Assembly: GCF_002761755.1 (NCBI RefSeq)
Contig: NZ_PEOG01000028.1
Span: 1-64,000, forward strand
Origin: Roseateles chitinivorans
GTDB lineage: Bacteria > Pseudomonadota > Gammaproteobacteria > Burkholderiales > Burkholderiaceae_C
Length of the DNA stretch: 64,000 nt
Reading direction: 5' to 3'
Below the pieces are notes generated by a model, which was not told the DNA's origin, did not search any database, and was given only the letters and a program-made list of their open reading frames with translations. Shown piece by piece: positions 9,801 to 19,176 of the stretch. How positions within the stretch are numbered: the stretch's first letter is position 1; every line of letters starts with the position of its first letter. The position numbers and the translations under genes are program-made.

Positions 9801-10881
9801 CCAGGCGCGGTCGGCCTTCCAGGCCCTGGCGGCGCTGAAGCTGCAAGGCCAGGACGCCAGCGGCCAAGGCGAGGGCCGAGGCCAGGGCCAGGGCCAGGGC
9901 AACGCTGGCTCGGGGGCCCTCTCCGGCGAGCGCGGGAGGGCAGGGGCGAAGGCTGCGGTCGCCGAAGTCCCGCAGGGCTCGCGGGGCATCAAGGCGACGG
10001 TGATTCCGCCCAAGCCGGTCGCCGAGGCGACAAAAACCTACACCTCGTGGACCTTCGGCGAACTGCCCGAGTTGATGGAGATCCGCAAGGGCGCTCAAAC
10101 CCTGATCGGTTTCCCGGCGCTGATCGACAAGGGCCAGCATGTCGAGATCGAAGTCTTCGACGAGCCCGAGCTCGCCGCCGCGAAGCACCGTGCCGGCTTG
10201 CGGCGGCTGGTCGCGTTGCAGCTCAAGGAGCCGCTGAAGTACCTCGAGAAGAACATCCCCGACCTGACGCAGATGGCGGTGGCCTACATGAGCCTGGGCA
10301 CGGCCGAGGAGCTGCGGGACCAGATCATCGGTGTCGCGCTGGACCGCGCCTTCCTGGCCGACCCGCTGCCCACCGACGAGTTCAGCTTCAAGGCCCGGAT
10401 CGAGGAAGGCCGCGCGCGGCTCAACCTGATCGCGCAGGAGGTGGCGCGACTGGCCTTCAACGTGCTGATCGAGTACCAGGGGGCGCTGCGCAAGCTCAAG
10501 GATGCGCGCACCGCGCCGAAGGAGGTGGTCGAGGACCTGCAGGCGCAGCTGCAGCGGCTGATGCCCAAGCGCTTCGTGCTGCAGACGCCCTGGACCCAGC
10601 TGCAGCACTTCCCGCGCTACCTCAAGGCGATCACGCTGCGGCTGGACAAGCTGCGCACGGATGCGGCGCGCGACGCCCGGCTGATGTCGGAGCTGCGGCC
10701 GCTGGAGCAGCGCTGGTCGCGCCGCGTGGCGGAGCTCAAGGGCACGCCGGATGCCCGGATCGACGATTTCAGGTGGCAGCTGGAGGAGTTGCGGGTGAGC
10801 CTTTTCGCACAGGAACTGAGAACGCCGCAACCGGTGAGCGTCAAGCGCCTGGAAAAGGTGTGGTCCCAGTTACAAAACTGA
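6880..10881 (+). CDS. hrpA: ATP-dependent RNA helicase HrpA
   Basis: A 1,333-aa DEAH-box helicase, the usual length for HrpA. Residues 1-45 are a Pro/Ala/Arg-rich tail. Walker A GETGSGKT is at 72-79 and the DEAH box (IIDEAHERS) at 172-175. Motif III (VTSATI) and motif VI (QRAGRCGRV) follow, then the helicase-associated and OB-like regions and the long HrpA-specific C-terminus. A Gly/Gln-rich insert (GQGEGRGQGQGQG) lies near residues 995-1010. The GTG at 6880 gives MSQDTNAPAP. In other bacteria the enzyme acts in mRNA processing and in rescue of stalled ribosomes. Confidence 0.96.
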   Translation: MSQDTNAPAPAAPKPDRAPRPPRRPRQQAAPRPPAPANPIPPIEFPESLPVSGRREEIMRALADHQVVIVCGETGSGKTTQLPKIALAMGRGRGNGGGLIGHTQPRRIAASSVAKRIAEELKSPLGEVVGYKVRFQDRLQPGASVKLMTDGILLAETQTDPLLQAYDTLIIDEAHERSLNIDFLLGYLREILPRRPDLKVIVTSATIDADRFAQHFASAKGPAPVLMVSGRLFPVEQRYRPFEESREYDVNDAICDAVDELWREGRGDVLVFLPGEREIREAAEALRKHHPPGVEVLPLFARLSEQEQNRVFQPHGQPRIVLATNVAETSLTVPGIRYVIDPGLARVKRYSYRNKVEQLQIENISQAAANQRAGRCGRVSNGICVRLYEEKDYLARPRFTDPEILRSSLAGVILRMKALHLGQVEDFPFIEPPPRKAIADGYQLLNELGAVDERNELTPMGIELSKLPLDPRVGRMILEARQRDALSEVLIIASALSGQDVRDRPAEQQQQADEKHKKFDDEKSEFMGYLKLWKWLGDSRGGEGEHKLSNRKQEQLLRDHFVSPRRVREWRDIYSQLHTVVAEHGWRLNGAPATYEQVHLSMLAGLLGNIGVKADDDDWYLGARGIKFWRHPGAHLSKKPGRWIVAAELVDTTRLFGRGIAGIEPQWLPGIAGHLIKTQLLEPHWEKKAAEVIALERATLYGIVIYNNRRVNFGRVDPAAARDIFIREALVNGDWDTRLPFLAHNQKQIAKVEELEHKSRRQDVLVDDELIYAFYDQQLPADVCSGATLEKWYREASKANPRLLQLSRDELMRHEAAGVTSNAFPKTIRLGGVDCAATYLHQPGDARDGLTVTVPIYALNQVSDERADWLVPGMLEAKVTALLKSLHQKPRARLTPLPEFVAEFVELHPFAQGNLVEVLLKAVKERTQLAVQRNDFKLEQVPAHLFMNIRVVDEHGRQLGQGRNLATLKAELGGQARSAFQALAALKLQGQDASGQGEGRGQGQGQGNAGSGALSGERGRAGAKAAVAEVPQGSRGIKATVIPPKPVAEATKTYTSWTFGELPELMEIRKGAQTLIGFPALIDKGQHVEIEVFDEPELAAAKHRAGLRRLVALQLKEPLKYLEKNIPDLTQMAVAYMSLGTAEELRDQIIGVALDRAFLADPLPTDEFSFKARIEEGRARLNLIAQEVARLAFNVLIEYQGALRKLKDARTAPKEVVEDLQAQLQRLMPKRFVLQTPWTQLQHFPRYLKAITLRLDKLRTDAARDARLMSELRPLEQRWSRRVAELKGTPDARIDDFRWQLEELRVSLFAQELRTPQPVSVKRLEKVWSQLQN

Positions 10882-10986
10882 GCGGAGAATCGCCCTTACT
10901 TCTCCAGGCGAGGACATCGGGTTTTCGGTCCAATCCAAGCTACAAAAGGTCCGTGGCCCCGCACCATCGGGTGCCGCTCATCGCTC

Positions 10987-12948
10987 GTGTCTGACAACAA
11001 CACAACATCCACCGCCGCCCCGATGCGGCGCTTCGGCCGCTTCGAGCTGCGCGCGCTCCTGCACAAGAGCCAGCGTTCGATGCTGTGGGTGGTGTTCGAC
11101 CCGCAAAGCGGCCAGGAGATGTTCCTGATGATGCCGCGCGAGAAGCCCAACAGCGAGGCAGCGATGCTGCACTGGCTGAAGACGGTGGACGGCGCCTCGC
11201 GGATTCATCATCCCAACCTGGCCCATGTGATCGAGACCGGCCGGGTCGATCCCTGGCCCTATGTCGCCTATGACCGCGCGCTGGGCGAGACGCTCGAGGA
11301 GCGCCTGGCCCGCGGCGGACCGCCGCTGCCGCTGGACGCCGCCGGCTGGGCCGCCCAGGCGCTGGAGGGCCTGGCCTTCGCGCATGAGGCCGGCCATGCG
11401 CATCGCGACATCCAGCTCGCCCATCTCGTCGTCGACGGCGCCAATCACGTCCGCCTGCTGGGCCTGGAGGTGGCGCAGGAGATCGTTCCGGCCAGCGCCG
11501 ACTTCAACACCGCCACCCGCCGCGCCGCGCGCGAGGCGGCCGAAGAGGACGTCGTCTGCATCGGCCTGGTCCTGCATCGCCTGCTCAGCGGCAAGCCGGT
11601 CCTGGACGAACCCGACCTGCAGGCGGTGCTCCAGCGCATGCAGCCGCAGGGGCACGAGCTGGTGCGCCTGGGCTGGGAAACCCCGTACCCGATCCCGGAG
11701 CCGCTGCGCGCGATCGTCAACCGCGCCAGCGACCGGCAGACGCGCCAGCGCTATCACCTGGCGCGCAGCTTCTGGCGCGCGCTGGACGGCTGGCGGCAGT
11801 CGGCCGAGCAGGACGACGGCGGTCCGATCGCCTTGCTCAAGGACAAGATGCAGCGCTTCGGCCACTTGCCGAGCACCTCGACCCGGCTGGTGACCACGGT
11901 GGCGTCGTCGGCGATGGCCTCGCAGCACGGCAGCCAGCTCGCGGCGATGGCGCTGAAGGACATGGCCCTGTCGCTGGAGCTGATCCGGCGCGTCAACAAC
12001 GCGCTGCGCCAGCAGGGCCCGACCAGTGGCGGCACGGTGCTGAACCTGCAGCGGGCGATCGCGATGCTGGGCCTGAACGGCCTGGAGGACGCGGCCCGGG
12101 CGCTCAAGCCCTGGCCCGGCCCGATGAACGACGGCCAGGCGCAGTTCATGCAGAGCGTGATCCGGCGCGTGCAGCGAGCCGGCCAGGTGGCGCAGGCGCT
12201 GCGGCCGGCCGGCTACGACGGCGAGGTGGTCTATCTGATCTCGCTGATGCAGAACCTGGGCCGCCTGCTGGTGCAGTACCACTTCCCGGATGACGCGCAG
12301 CAGATCCGCCAGTTGCAGGTCGCTCCCGAGGCGACCGAGGACAACCCCAATCCGCGCGGCATGAACGAGCAGTCGGCCGCCTACGCGGTGCTGGGCTGCG
12401 ACCTGGAAAGCCTGGGCCTGGCGGTGGCCCGGTACTGGGGCCTGGGCGACGAACTGCAGCACATGATGCGTCGCCAGCCGCAGGAGGCGCCGGTGCGCCA
12501 TGCCGACGGCGACATCGAGCTGCTGCGCCTGACCTGCAGCCTGGCCAACGAACTGGTGGACGCGCTGGCCGCGCCGGAGCGCAAGCGGCAGGCGGCAATC
12601 GAACTGGCGACGCGACGCTATGCCCGCGCGCTCGGACTCGGCTTGCGCGAGATCTACGACGCGCTCGGCGCCAGTGGCGCGATCACCGACGCCGGCGACA
12701 GCGGCCTGGGCGCGATGACCGATCCGTCGATCGGCGCCGCCGCGACCGCGGCGCCACGCTCGCGACTGCGGGAGCGCGCCGAATCCGGCGCTCCGGCCGC
12801 GGCCTCGATGCCGACGGCGACTCCGCCGGCCGCGGCGGCCGCATCACCGGTTCCTTCGCCGGCGACCTCGCCGGCTTCGCCTTCCCTGACGACTTCCCAG
12901 CCAGGGACGCCTGCGCGCGCGCCCGAGCCCGGCAAGGACTTTCCATGA
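10987..12948 (+). CDS. Pseudokinase-HDOD two-domain regulatory protein
   Basis: A 653-aa protein. Residues 15-260 align by eye with a Ser/Thr kinase fold, but the catalytic set is eroded. There is no glycine-rich loop. The beta-3 lysine is absent (EMFLMMPRE in place of VALK). The HRDLKPxN loop reads HRDIQLAH (H139-D141 kept, Lys and Asn lost), and DFG is replaced by LGL near 158-160. An HDOD-type helical domain follows (about 295-480; FMQSVIRRVQRAGQVAQAL, then LMQNLGRLLVQYHFP). The last about 90 residues are Ala/Pro-rich. It overlaps the next gene by 4 bp (ATGA), so the two are translationally coupled. Start uncertain: GTG 10987 or ATG 11023. Confidence 0.85.
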   Translation: MSDNNTTSTAAPMRRFGRFELRALLHKSQRSMLWVVFDPQSGQEMFLMMPREKPNSEAAMLHWLKTVDGASRIHHPNLAHVIETGRVDPWPYVAYDRALGETLEERLARGGPPLPLDAAGWAAQALEGLAFAHEAGHAHRDIQLAHLVVDGANHVRLLGLEVAQEIVPASADFNTATRRAAREAAEEDVVCIGLVLHRLLSGKPVLDEPDLQAVLQRMQPQGHELVRLGWETPYPIPEPLRAIVNRASDRQTRQRYHLARSFWRALDGWRQSAEQDDGGPIALLKDKMQRFGHLPSTSTRLVTTVASSAMASQHGSQLAAMALKDMALSLELIRRVNNALRQQGPTSGGTVLNLQRAIAMLGLNGLEDAARALKPWPGPMNDGQAQFMQSVIRRVQRAGQVAQALRPAGYDGEVVYLISLMQNLGRLLVQYHFPDDAQQIRQLQVAPEATEDNPNPRGMNEQSAAYAVLGCDLESLGLAVARYWGLGDELQHMMRRQPQEAPVRHADGDIELLRLTCSLANELVDALAAPERKRQAAIELATRRYARALGLGLREIYDALGASGAITDAGDSGLGAMTDPSIGAAATAAPRSRLRERAESGAPAAASMPTATPPAAAAASPVPSPATSPASPSLTTSQPGTPARAPEPGKDFP

Positions 12949-15344
12949 CCGCCATGCCGCCCGCCGTCGGGCGCTTCAAGCCGCTGCGCAGCCTGGGGCA
13001 GGGCGCCCAGGCGACGGTGTGGCTTGCCCATGATCCGCGGCTGGACCGCGAGGTCGCGCTGAAGGTGCTGACCCAGGCGGCGGACCGCGCCAGCGTCGAT
13101 GTCTGGTTGCACGAGGCGCGAGCGGTCAGCCGGCTGACGCATCCCAACATCGTGCCGGTCTTCGAGGCCGACATCGAGGCCGGGCAGGCCTACATGGTCT
13201 TCGAGTACGTGCCCGGCGGCACGCTGACCGAGCGCCTGCGCCAGCGCGGCCGCCTGCCCGCGCGCGAGGCGGTGACCCTGATGCTGGGCATCCTGGACGG
13301 ATTGCATGCGGCCCACCAGGCCGGGGTCGTGCACCGGGACCTGAAGCCGTCCAACATCCTGATCGATTCGACCGGCCGGCCCAAGGTGATGGACTTCGGC
13401 ATCGCCGGCCGCCTGGCCGCCGGCGGCACGGCGGCCAGGCCCAACCGCATCGTCGGCACGCCGGGCTACATCTCGCCGGAGGCGGCGCGCGGCGACGCGC
13501 CGTCGCCGGTGATGGACGTGTTCGCGGCGGCCGTGATGCTCAGCGAGATGCTGTCCGGCCAGCGCCTGAACTACGACCCCGATCCGTGGCGCGCGGTGCG
13601 CCGCGCGATGGAGCAGACGCTGGACCCGCCCGCGGACCTCGGCCCGGACAGCGACGACGCGCTGCGTGCCGTGCTGCTGCGCGGCCTGGCGCGCGAGTCA
13701 GCGCATCGCTGGACCGATGCCAAGGCCTTCCACGACGCGCTGGCCGCCTGGCTGCATCCGGCCGGCGAGGCGCCCGACGCGGGCGAGGGCGGCAACGCCA
13801 CGCTCGAGTTCCTGCTGCGGCGCATGCGCCATCGCAGCGACTTCCCGGCGATGGCCGACTCCGTGGCGCGCATCCAGCGGATGACGCAGTCGGAGAACGA
13901 GAGCCTCACCACGCTGTCCAACGAGATCCTCAAGGACGTCGCGCTGACCAACAAGCTGCTGCGGCTGGTCAACACGGTGCAGTTCAGCCATGCCGGCGGC
14001 GGGCACATCAGCACGGTGTCGCGCGCGGTGGCGCTGGTGGGCTTCGGCGGCATCCGCAACCTGGCGTTGTCGCTGGTGCTGCTGGAGCGCATGGAGAACA
14101 AGCATCACGCGCAGCGGCTGAAAGAGGAATTCCTGCGCGCGCTGATGGCGGGATCGCTGGCGCGCGAGTTGTGCCTGGTGCCGCGCGAGAACGAGGAATC
14201 CTTCCTCGCGACGATGTTCCAGGGGCTGGGCCGTCTGCTGGCCGAGTTCTACCTGCCCGAGGAGGCGCAGCAGGTGCGACGTGTCGTGCGGCCCGAGCGC
14301 GGCATGGGCGAGCAGGCCGCGCCGCCGATGAGCGAGGCGGCGGCCTCGGCGCAGGTGCTGGGGTTGAGCTATGAGAGCCTGGGGCTGGGCGTGGCGCGGC
14401 AGTGGGGCTTCCCCGACAGCCTGCAGCGCAGCATGCAGCGGCCCGACGGCGATGCGCCGGCGCGGCTGGTCGAGCATTCGACCGATCGGATGCGCTGGCT
14501 GGGCCGCGCCAGCAACGACGTGGCCGACGTGATCCTGAACAGCGATCCGGCGGAGGCGCATGCCAAGGTGCGCGCGATGGCGCAGCGCTACGCGCGTGCG
14601 CTGGGCGTGGAGGCCAAGGCCTTCGAGGCCGCGGCCGACCAGGCGCGGCAGCGGCTGACGCAGCTCGCGCAGGCGATGGACATCAAGCTGGCGAAGAATT
14701 CCCCCGCCCAGCGGCTGCTGGCGCCGCTGACGCCGTCGGCGGAGGATTCGCTGTCGCCGCACCAGTTGCAGGCGACGATGGTCGAGGGCGCGCCGGCGGG
14801 TGGCGTCATCTCGGCGGAGCAGGCGGCGGCGACGCTGGCCGCCGGCATCCAGGACATCACCAACGCGATGGTCGAGAGCTTCAAGCTCAACGAGATCCTG
14901 CGGATGATCCTGGAGACGATGTACCGCGGGCTGGGCTTCCGGCGGGTGATCTTCTGCCTGCGCGATCCCAAGACCGAGACGCTGACCGGCCGCTTCGGCC
15001 TGGGCGACGGCGTCGAGGCGGTGGTGCCGACCTTCCGCGTGCCGCTGCGGGTCATGCCCGGCATGCCGGCCGACCTGTTCACCGCCATCTGCACCAAGGG
15101 CGTGGACACCTTGATCGCCGATGCCTCGCAACCCAAGATCGCCGAGCGGCTGCCGGCGTGGTTCCTGAGCGGCGCCAAGGCGCACAGCTTCCTGATCCTG
15201 CCGATGGCGTTGCGTGGCGCGCCCTTCGCGATGATCTACGCGGACAAGCCGGAACCGGGCAGCGTGGTGCTCGATGAGAAGCAGCTCTCGCTGCTGCGCA
15301 CGCTGCGCAACCAGGCCGTGATGGCCTTCAAGCAAGCGAACTGA
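12945..15344 (+). CDS. Ser/Thr protein kinase with HDOD and GAF domains
   Basis: A 799-aa cytosolic protein. The kinase domain is intact: glycine loop GQGAQATV (18-25), K40 in VALKVL, E57, HRDLKPSNIL from H130, and DFG from D150. An HDOD domain spans about 290-500 (FPAMADSVARIQRMTQ, NKLLRLVNTVQF, FQGLGRLLAEFYLP). A C-terminal GAF-like sensor follows from about 620 (NAMVESFKLNEILRMIL, then RVIFCLRDP). HDOD proteins usually act in signalling linked to nucleotides or stress; the partners here are unknown. It shares architecture and clear sequence similarity with the gene just upstream, pointing to tandem duplication. Confidence 0.9.
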   Translation: MTAMPPAVGRFKPLRSLGQGAQATVWLAHDPRLDREVALKVLTQAADRASVDVWLHEARAVSRLTHPNIVPVFEADIEAGQAYMVFEYVPGGTLTERLRQRGRLPAREAVTLMLGILDGLHAAHQAGVVHRDLKPSNILIDSTGRPKVMDFGIAGRLAAGGTAARPNRIVGTPGYISPEAARGDAPSPVMDVFAAAVMLSEMLSGQRLNYDPDPWRAVRRAMEQTLDPPADLGPDSDDALRAVLLRGLARESAHRWTDAKAFHDALAAWLHPAGEAPDAGEGGNATLEFLLRRMRHRSDFPAMADSVARIQRMTQSENESLTTLSNEILKDVALTNKLLRLVNTVQFSHAGGGHISTVSRAVALVGFGGIRNLALSLVLLERMENKHHAQRLKEEFLRALMAGSLARELCLVPRENEESFLATMFQGLGRLLAEFYLPEEAQQVRRVVRPERGMGEQAAPPMSEAAASAQVLGLSYESLGLGVARQWGFPDSLQRSMQRPDGDAPARLVEHSTDRMRWLGRASNDVADVILNSDPAEAHAKVRAMAQRYARALGVEAKAFEAAADQARQRLTQLAQAMDIKLAKNSPAQRLLAPLTPSAEDSLSPHQLQATMVEGAPAGGVISAEQAAATLAAGIQDITNAMVESFKLNEILRMILETMYRGLGFRRVIFCLRDPKTETLTGRFGLGDGVEAVVPTFRVPLRVMPGMPADLFTAICTKGVDTLIADASQPKIAERLPAWFLSGAKAHSFLILPMALRGAPFAMIYADKPEPGSVVLDEKQLSLLRTLRNQAVMAFKQAN

Positions 15345-15497
15345 ACGGCGCCTCCCGTTGCGGTCGCTACGCCGTTCGTGAACGGCTTCACGGATCGGCC
15401 TCGCGATGAGGCGCGCCACCTTCCAGGCTTTGATATTTCCGGACGAACCGCGCTGCGGGGTCCTCATGGTTTGTCACTGACGCCCCGCCATGCATCA

Positions 15498-16449
<952 letters not shown>

Positions 16450-16486
16450 CCCTTGGAGTGGGCCCACGGGCCCGCATCCAGCGATC

Positions 16487-16509
16487 GAAGCCGGCCTTGC
16501 GCCGGCTTC
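16487..16509 (+). terminator. Hairpin terminator after lipoprotein paralogue 1
   Basis: A perfect 9-bp stem GAAGCCGGC / GCCGGCTTC closes a 5-base loop (CTTGC), 38 bases after the stop codon. The trailing GTCGCTTCC is not a strong T tract. The same stem recurs behind the second paralogue (17563-17585). Confidence 0.6.
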
Positions 16510-16700
16510 GTCGCTTCCGCGCCGCGCGGGAGGCCGACCGCCCGCCGAAGCCGCTCGCTAGCGATCGGTGGTGCCTGCGCGGTCTTTGACATTTCCCCTT
16601 TTCGCCCTCCTCAGGCGACAGCGCACCAGCGGGATCCCGCCACTCACCGCCGCGCCATGCAGGGGCATGGCCACCTCGGACATCAACAATTGGAGATCCC

Positions 16701-17507
16701 ATGACATCTGGAATGACGAAAGCTCTGGCGGTGCTGCCGCTGATCGCGGCACTGGCGGCATGCGGCGGCGGCGGCGATCACGCCAGCAACGACAAGCCTG
16801 CCGGGCCGCAGGGCACCGGGGACACGAACCCGTCGCGGGTGAAGGCCGCATTCGTGAAGGGCACCGCGGCGCGTTACGTCCTGACCACGTCCACGACGCA
16901 GAGCGCGGGCCGGCTCGACGCTTTCGAGCAGCAGACGACGGGTGAGGTCATCACGATGAACGGTCACGCGCTGAGCGGCAGCGACCGCGCGATCGTGGAT
17001 ATCGCCGGCGACCCTGCCTTCGCCATCGGGCGCTGGAGCAAGGGCACGGCGGTGATCGCCAGCAGCACGAAGACGATCGGCGCAACCGGTACGTCGGTCC
17101 ATTACGCGGTGTACAACGCGGCGGACGCCTTTCCCACGAGCGGCGGCTTCACCTGCGACGCCGGTCAGTTCACCACCCCCACGCTGGAAGAGGCGCCCGG
17201 CACCGAGCTGGGACAGGCCAAGGGCTCGGCGGCGCTGAGTTTCGATGCGTCGGGCGCGCAGCTGGATGCCTCGATCACCGTCACCCTGGCCGACGGCAGC
17301 AGCGGCACGGAGTCCGCCACCGGGCGCAAGCTGGGCGCGCCGACGATGATCACCTACACCGGCGGCATGCTGAGCGGCTCGTCCGGTCTGCAACTCGCCG
17401 TCGGTCAGGGCGTGGATGCGAGCAAGCAGCTGGTGTCCGTCGCCTATGTGGTGAAGGTGGGTGCCAGCAAGTACCGCGGCGTCGCGATGTTCAGCTGCTC
17501 GAAGTGA
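16701..17507 (+). CDS. Lipoprotein of unknown function, paralogue 2
   Basis: A 268-aa predicted lipoprotein with [21 protein letters not shown] (lipobox LAAC, Cys21), then GGGGD. It lacks the Gly-Thr linker and has only a short spacer before a domain homologous to the upstream paralogue. Matching blocks include ARYVLTTSTTQSAGRLDAFEQQ, VDIAGDPAFAIGRWSKGTAV, FPTSGGFTCDAGQF, ATGRKLGAP and YRGVAMFSCSK. The terminal Cys-Ser-Lys/Arg ending and the Cys in TCDAG are conserved between the two. The ATG at 16701 follows TTGGAGATCCC. The role is unknown; an outer-membrane-anchored periplasmic or surface protein is expected from the signal. Confidence 0.85.
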   Translation: MTSGMTKALAVLPLIAALAACGGGGDHASNDKPAGPQGTGDTNPSRVKAAFVKGTAARYVLTTSTTQSAGRLDAFEQQTTGEVITMNGHALSGSDRAIVDIAGDPAFAIGRWSKGTAVIASSTKTIGATGTSVHYAVYNAADAFPTSGGFTCDAGQFTTPTLEEAPGTELGQAKGSAALSFDASGAQLDASITVTLADGSSGTESATGRKLGAPTMITYTGGMLSGSSGLQLAVGQGVDASKQLVSVAYVVKVGASKYRGVAMFSCSK

Positions 17508-17562
17508 GGGGACGCGGCATCTCGGAGGGCGGAACGCTCTCCAGGATGCGCCCGACAATGAG

Positions 17563-17585
17563 GAAGCCGGCTTCGAGCCGGCTTC
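17563..17585 (+). terminator. Hairpin terminator after lipoprotein paralogue 2
   Basis: A stem GAAGCCGGC / GCCGGCTTC with loop TTCGA, followed by GTCGTTGT. The nine-base arms are identical to those at 16487-16509; only the loop differs. Confidence 0.6.
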
Positions 17586-17611
17586 GTCGTTGTGGGCGGT
17601 CAGCGCCGTGT

Positions 17612-17854
17612 TCAGCGGCGGGGGCCGTAGTGACCGGGGATCCACCGACGGCCACCGCCTCGCGTGTCCCAATAGCCATCGATCCAGATCGTGCCGGTGA
17701 CCGGCACGACTTCCGTGTAACCGGCGCCATAGGGGCCGTCGTAACCGCGGTCATAGCCGTGGTAGCGATGCGCCGGGACCACGACGCAGCCGGTCAAGCT
17801 CGCGACCATCGGCACGGCGGCCAGCACGAGCAGCAAGGGACGAAGTGTGCGCAT
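17612..17854 (-). CDS. Small YXWGXW-like lipoprotein
   Basis: An 80-aa exported protein. The ATG at 17854 is preceded by GGAGGTTCCTC. MRTLRPLLLVLAAVPMVASLTGC is a lipoprotein signal (lipobox LTGC). The mature part is Tyr/Gly-rich and ends in WIDGYWDTRGGGRRWIPGHYGPRR, resembling the short WxxGxW motifs of small YXWGXW-repeat lipoproteins common in Burkholderiales. Those proteins have no firmly known job. It is convergent with the lipoprotein paralogue to its left. Confidence 0.8.
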   Translation of the reverse strand: MRTLRPLLLVLAAVPMVASLTGCVVVPAHRYHGYDRGYDGPYGAGYTEVVPVTGTIWIDGYWDTRGGGRRWIPGHYGPRR

Positions 17855-18099
17855 GAGGAACCTCCAACGGATCTGGATGCCTCCGAGAACGCGTCGCCGC
17901 CGCACCTGGCCGACGCGCCGGGCCGGACATTACCCGACCGACAACAAGTAACGGCGGGTGACCTGACCCGCCGACCGTGGGGCAACGCTCGATCCAGCCG
18001 TCGATTCGGGCTGGTGCAGGAGGACGAGGGCGACGCGCCGCTTGTCGAGGTGGGGAAACGCCGGAGCGCCGCCGGCATCGCCCCCCATAGACTGCGCCG

Positions 18100-18768
18100 A
18101 TGCTGACCGTCCACCACCTCAACAATTCCCGCTCGCAGCGGGTCCTGTGGCTGCTCGAGGAACTCGGGCTCCCCTACGAGATCAAGCACTACCAGCGCGA
18201 CCCCAGGACGATGCTCGCGCCGCCCGAACTGCGCGCGGTGCATCCGCTGGGCAAGTCTCCGGTGATCAGCGACCAGGGGCTGGTGATCGCCGAATCCGGC
18301 GCGATCCTGGAGTACCTCGTCGACCGCTACGGCGAGGGCCGCTTCAAGCCCGCCGCCGGCACGCCCGAAGCGCTGCGCTATCGCTACTGGATGCATTACG
18401 CCGAGGGCTCGGCCATGCCGCCGCTGCTGCTCAAGCTGGTCTTCGACCGCATCGAGCGCGCGCCGGTGCCGTTCTTCGTGAAGCCGATCGCCCGGGGCAT
18501 CGCCGCGAAGGCCAAGGCGAGCTTCGTCCAGCCGCAGATCGACAACCACATGAACTACCTGGAGGCGGAACTCGGCCGCAGCCCGTGGTTCGCCGGCCAG
18601 GACTTCAGCGCTGCCGACGTGCAGATGAGCTTCCCGCTCGAGGCGGCCGCGCAGCGCGGCGGCGCCGTGGCGCGGCAGCCGCGCATCACCGAATTCCTGC
18701 AGCGCATCCACGCCCGGCCCGCCTACCAGCGGGCGCTGGAGCGGGGCGGGCCGTACGCGTTGATCTGA
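18100..18768 (+). CDS. Glutathione S-transferase family protein
   Basis: A 222-aa protein with an N-terminal thioredoxin-like half (MLTVHHLNNSRSQRVLWLLEELGLPYEI, then HPLGKSPVISDQGLVIAESGAILEYL, the cis-Pro and ESGAI glutathione-binding motifs). The C-terminal half is helical. The SRSQR motif near residues 10-14 puts the catalytic serine at about position 10, as in bacterial GSTs. Substrate unknown. It converges with the small DUF4287 gene to its right. Confidence 0.92.
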   Translation: MLTVHHLNNSRSQRVLWLLEELGLPYEIKHYQRDPRTMLAPPELRAVHPLGKSPVISDQGLVIAESGAILEYLVDRYGEGRFKPAAGTPEALRYRYWMHYAEGSAMPPLLLKLVFDRIERAPVPFFVKPIARGIAAKAKASFVQPQIDNHMNYLEAELGRSPWFAGQDFSAADVQMSFPLEAAAQRGGAVARQPRITEFLQRIHARPAYQRALERGGPYALI

Positions 18769-18795
18769 AAGGGTGAAGGGCGGGCCGCCCGATCG

Positions 18796-19008
18796 TCAGC
18801 GCGCCTTCGCGAGGAACCACGCGACCAGCGCGTTCGCATGGCCGTGGCCCATCGCGTGGTCGGCCTTCAGCAGGCCGACCAGCTCCATGTGCTTCCGCGG
18901 CCCGGCGGCCTTCAGCACGCCCATCCAGTGGTCGATGCTCTGGCCGTATTTCTTCTCGATGGAAGGGAAATAGGACGCGGGGCCTTGGACTTTCTCTTCG
19001 CTGCTCAT
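18796..19008 (-). CDS. DUF4287 domain protein
   Basis: A 70-aa acidic-basic cytosolic protein. The core SYFPSIEKKYGQSIDHWMGVL and GHGHANALVAWFL are the recognisable features of the DUF4287 family, which has no established function. The ATG at 19008 follows CGGAGAACCCGC. No operon partner: it converges with the GST and diverges from the GH46-like gene. Confidence 0.85.
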   Translation of the reverse strand: MSSEEKVQGPASYFPSIEKKYGQSIDHWMGVLKAAGPRKHMELVGLLKADHAMGHGHANALVAWFLAKAR

Positions 19009-19176
19009 GCGGGTTCTCCGGAAATGCGAGGTGGGTCTGGAACGATCTCATCGGCACGACGAACCACGTCCGCAGATTTCGACAGGGCGCGCCCGGATAT
19101 CCCCTGGGTGACGGATGCGCAGGGGGCAGGGCGGTGACAGACTGCCGCGGTCGGGGTCCCCCGGCGGGAGCACGCC

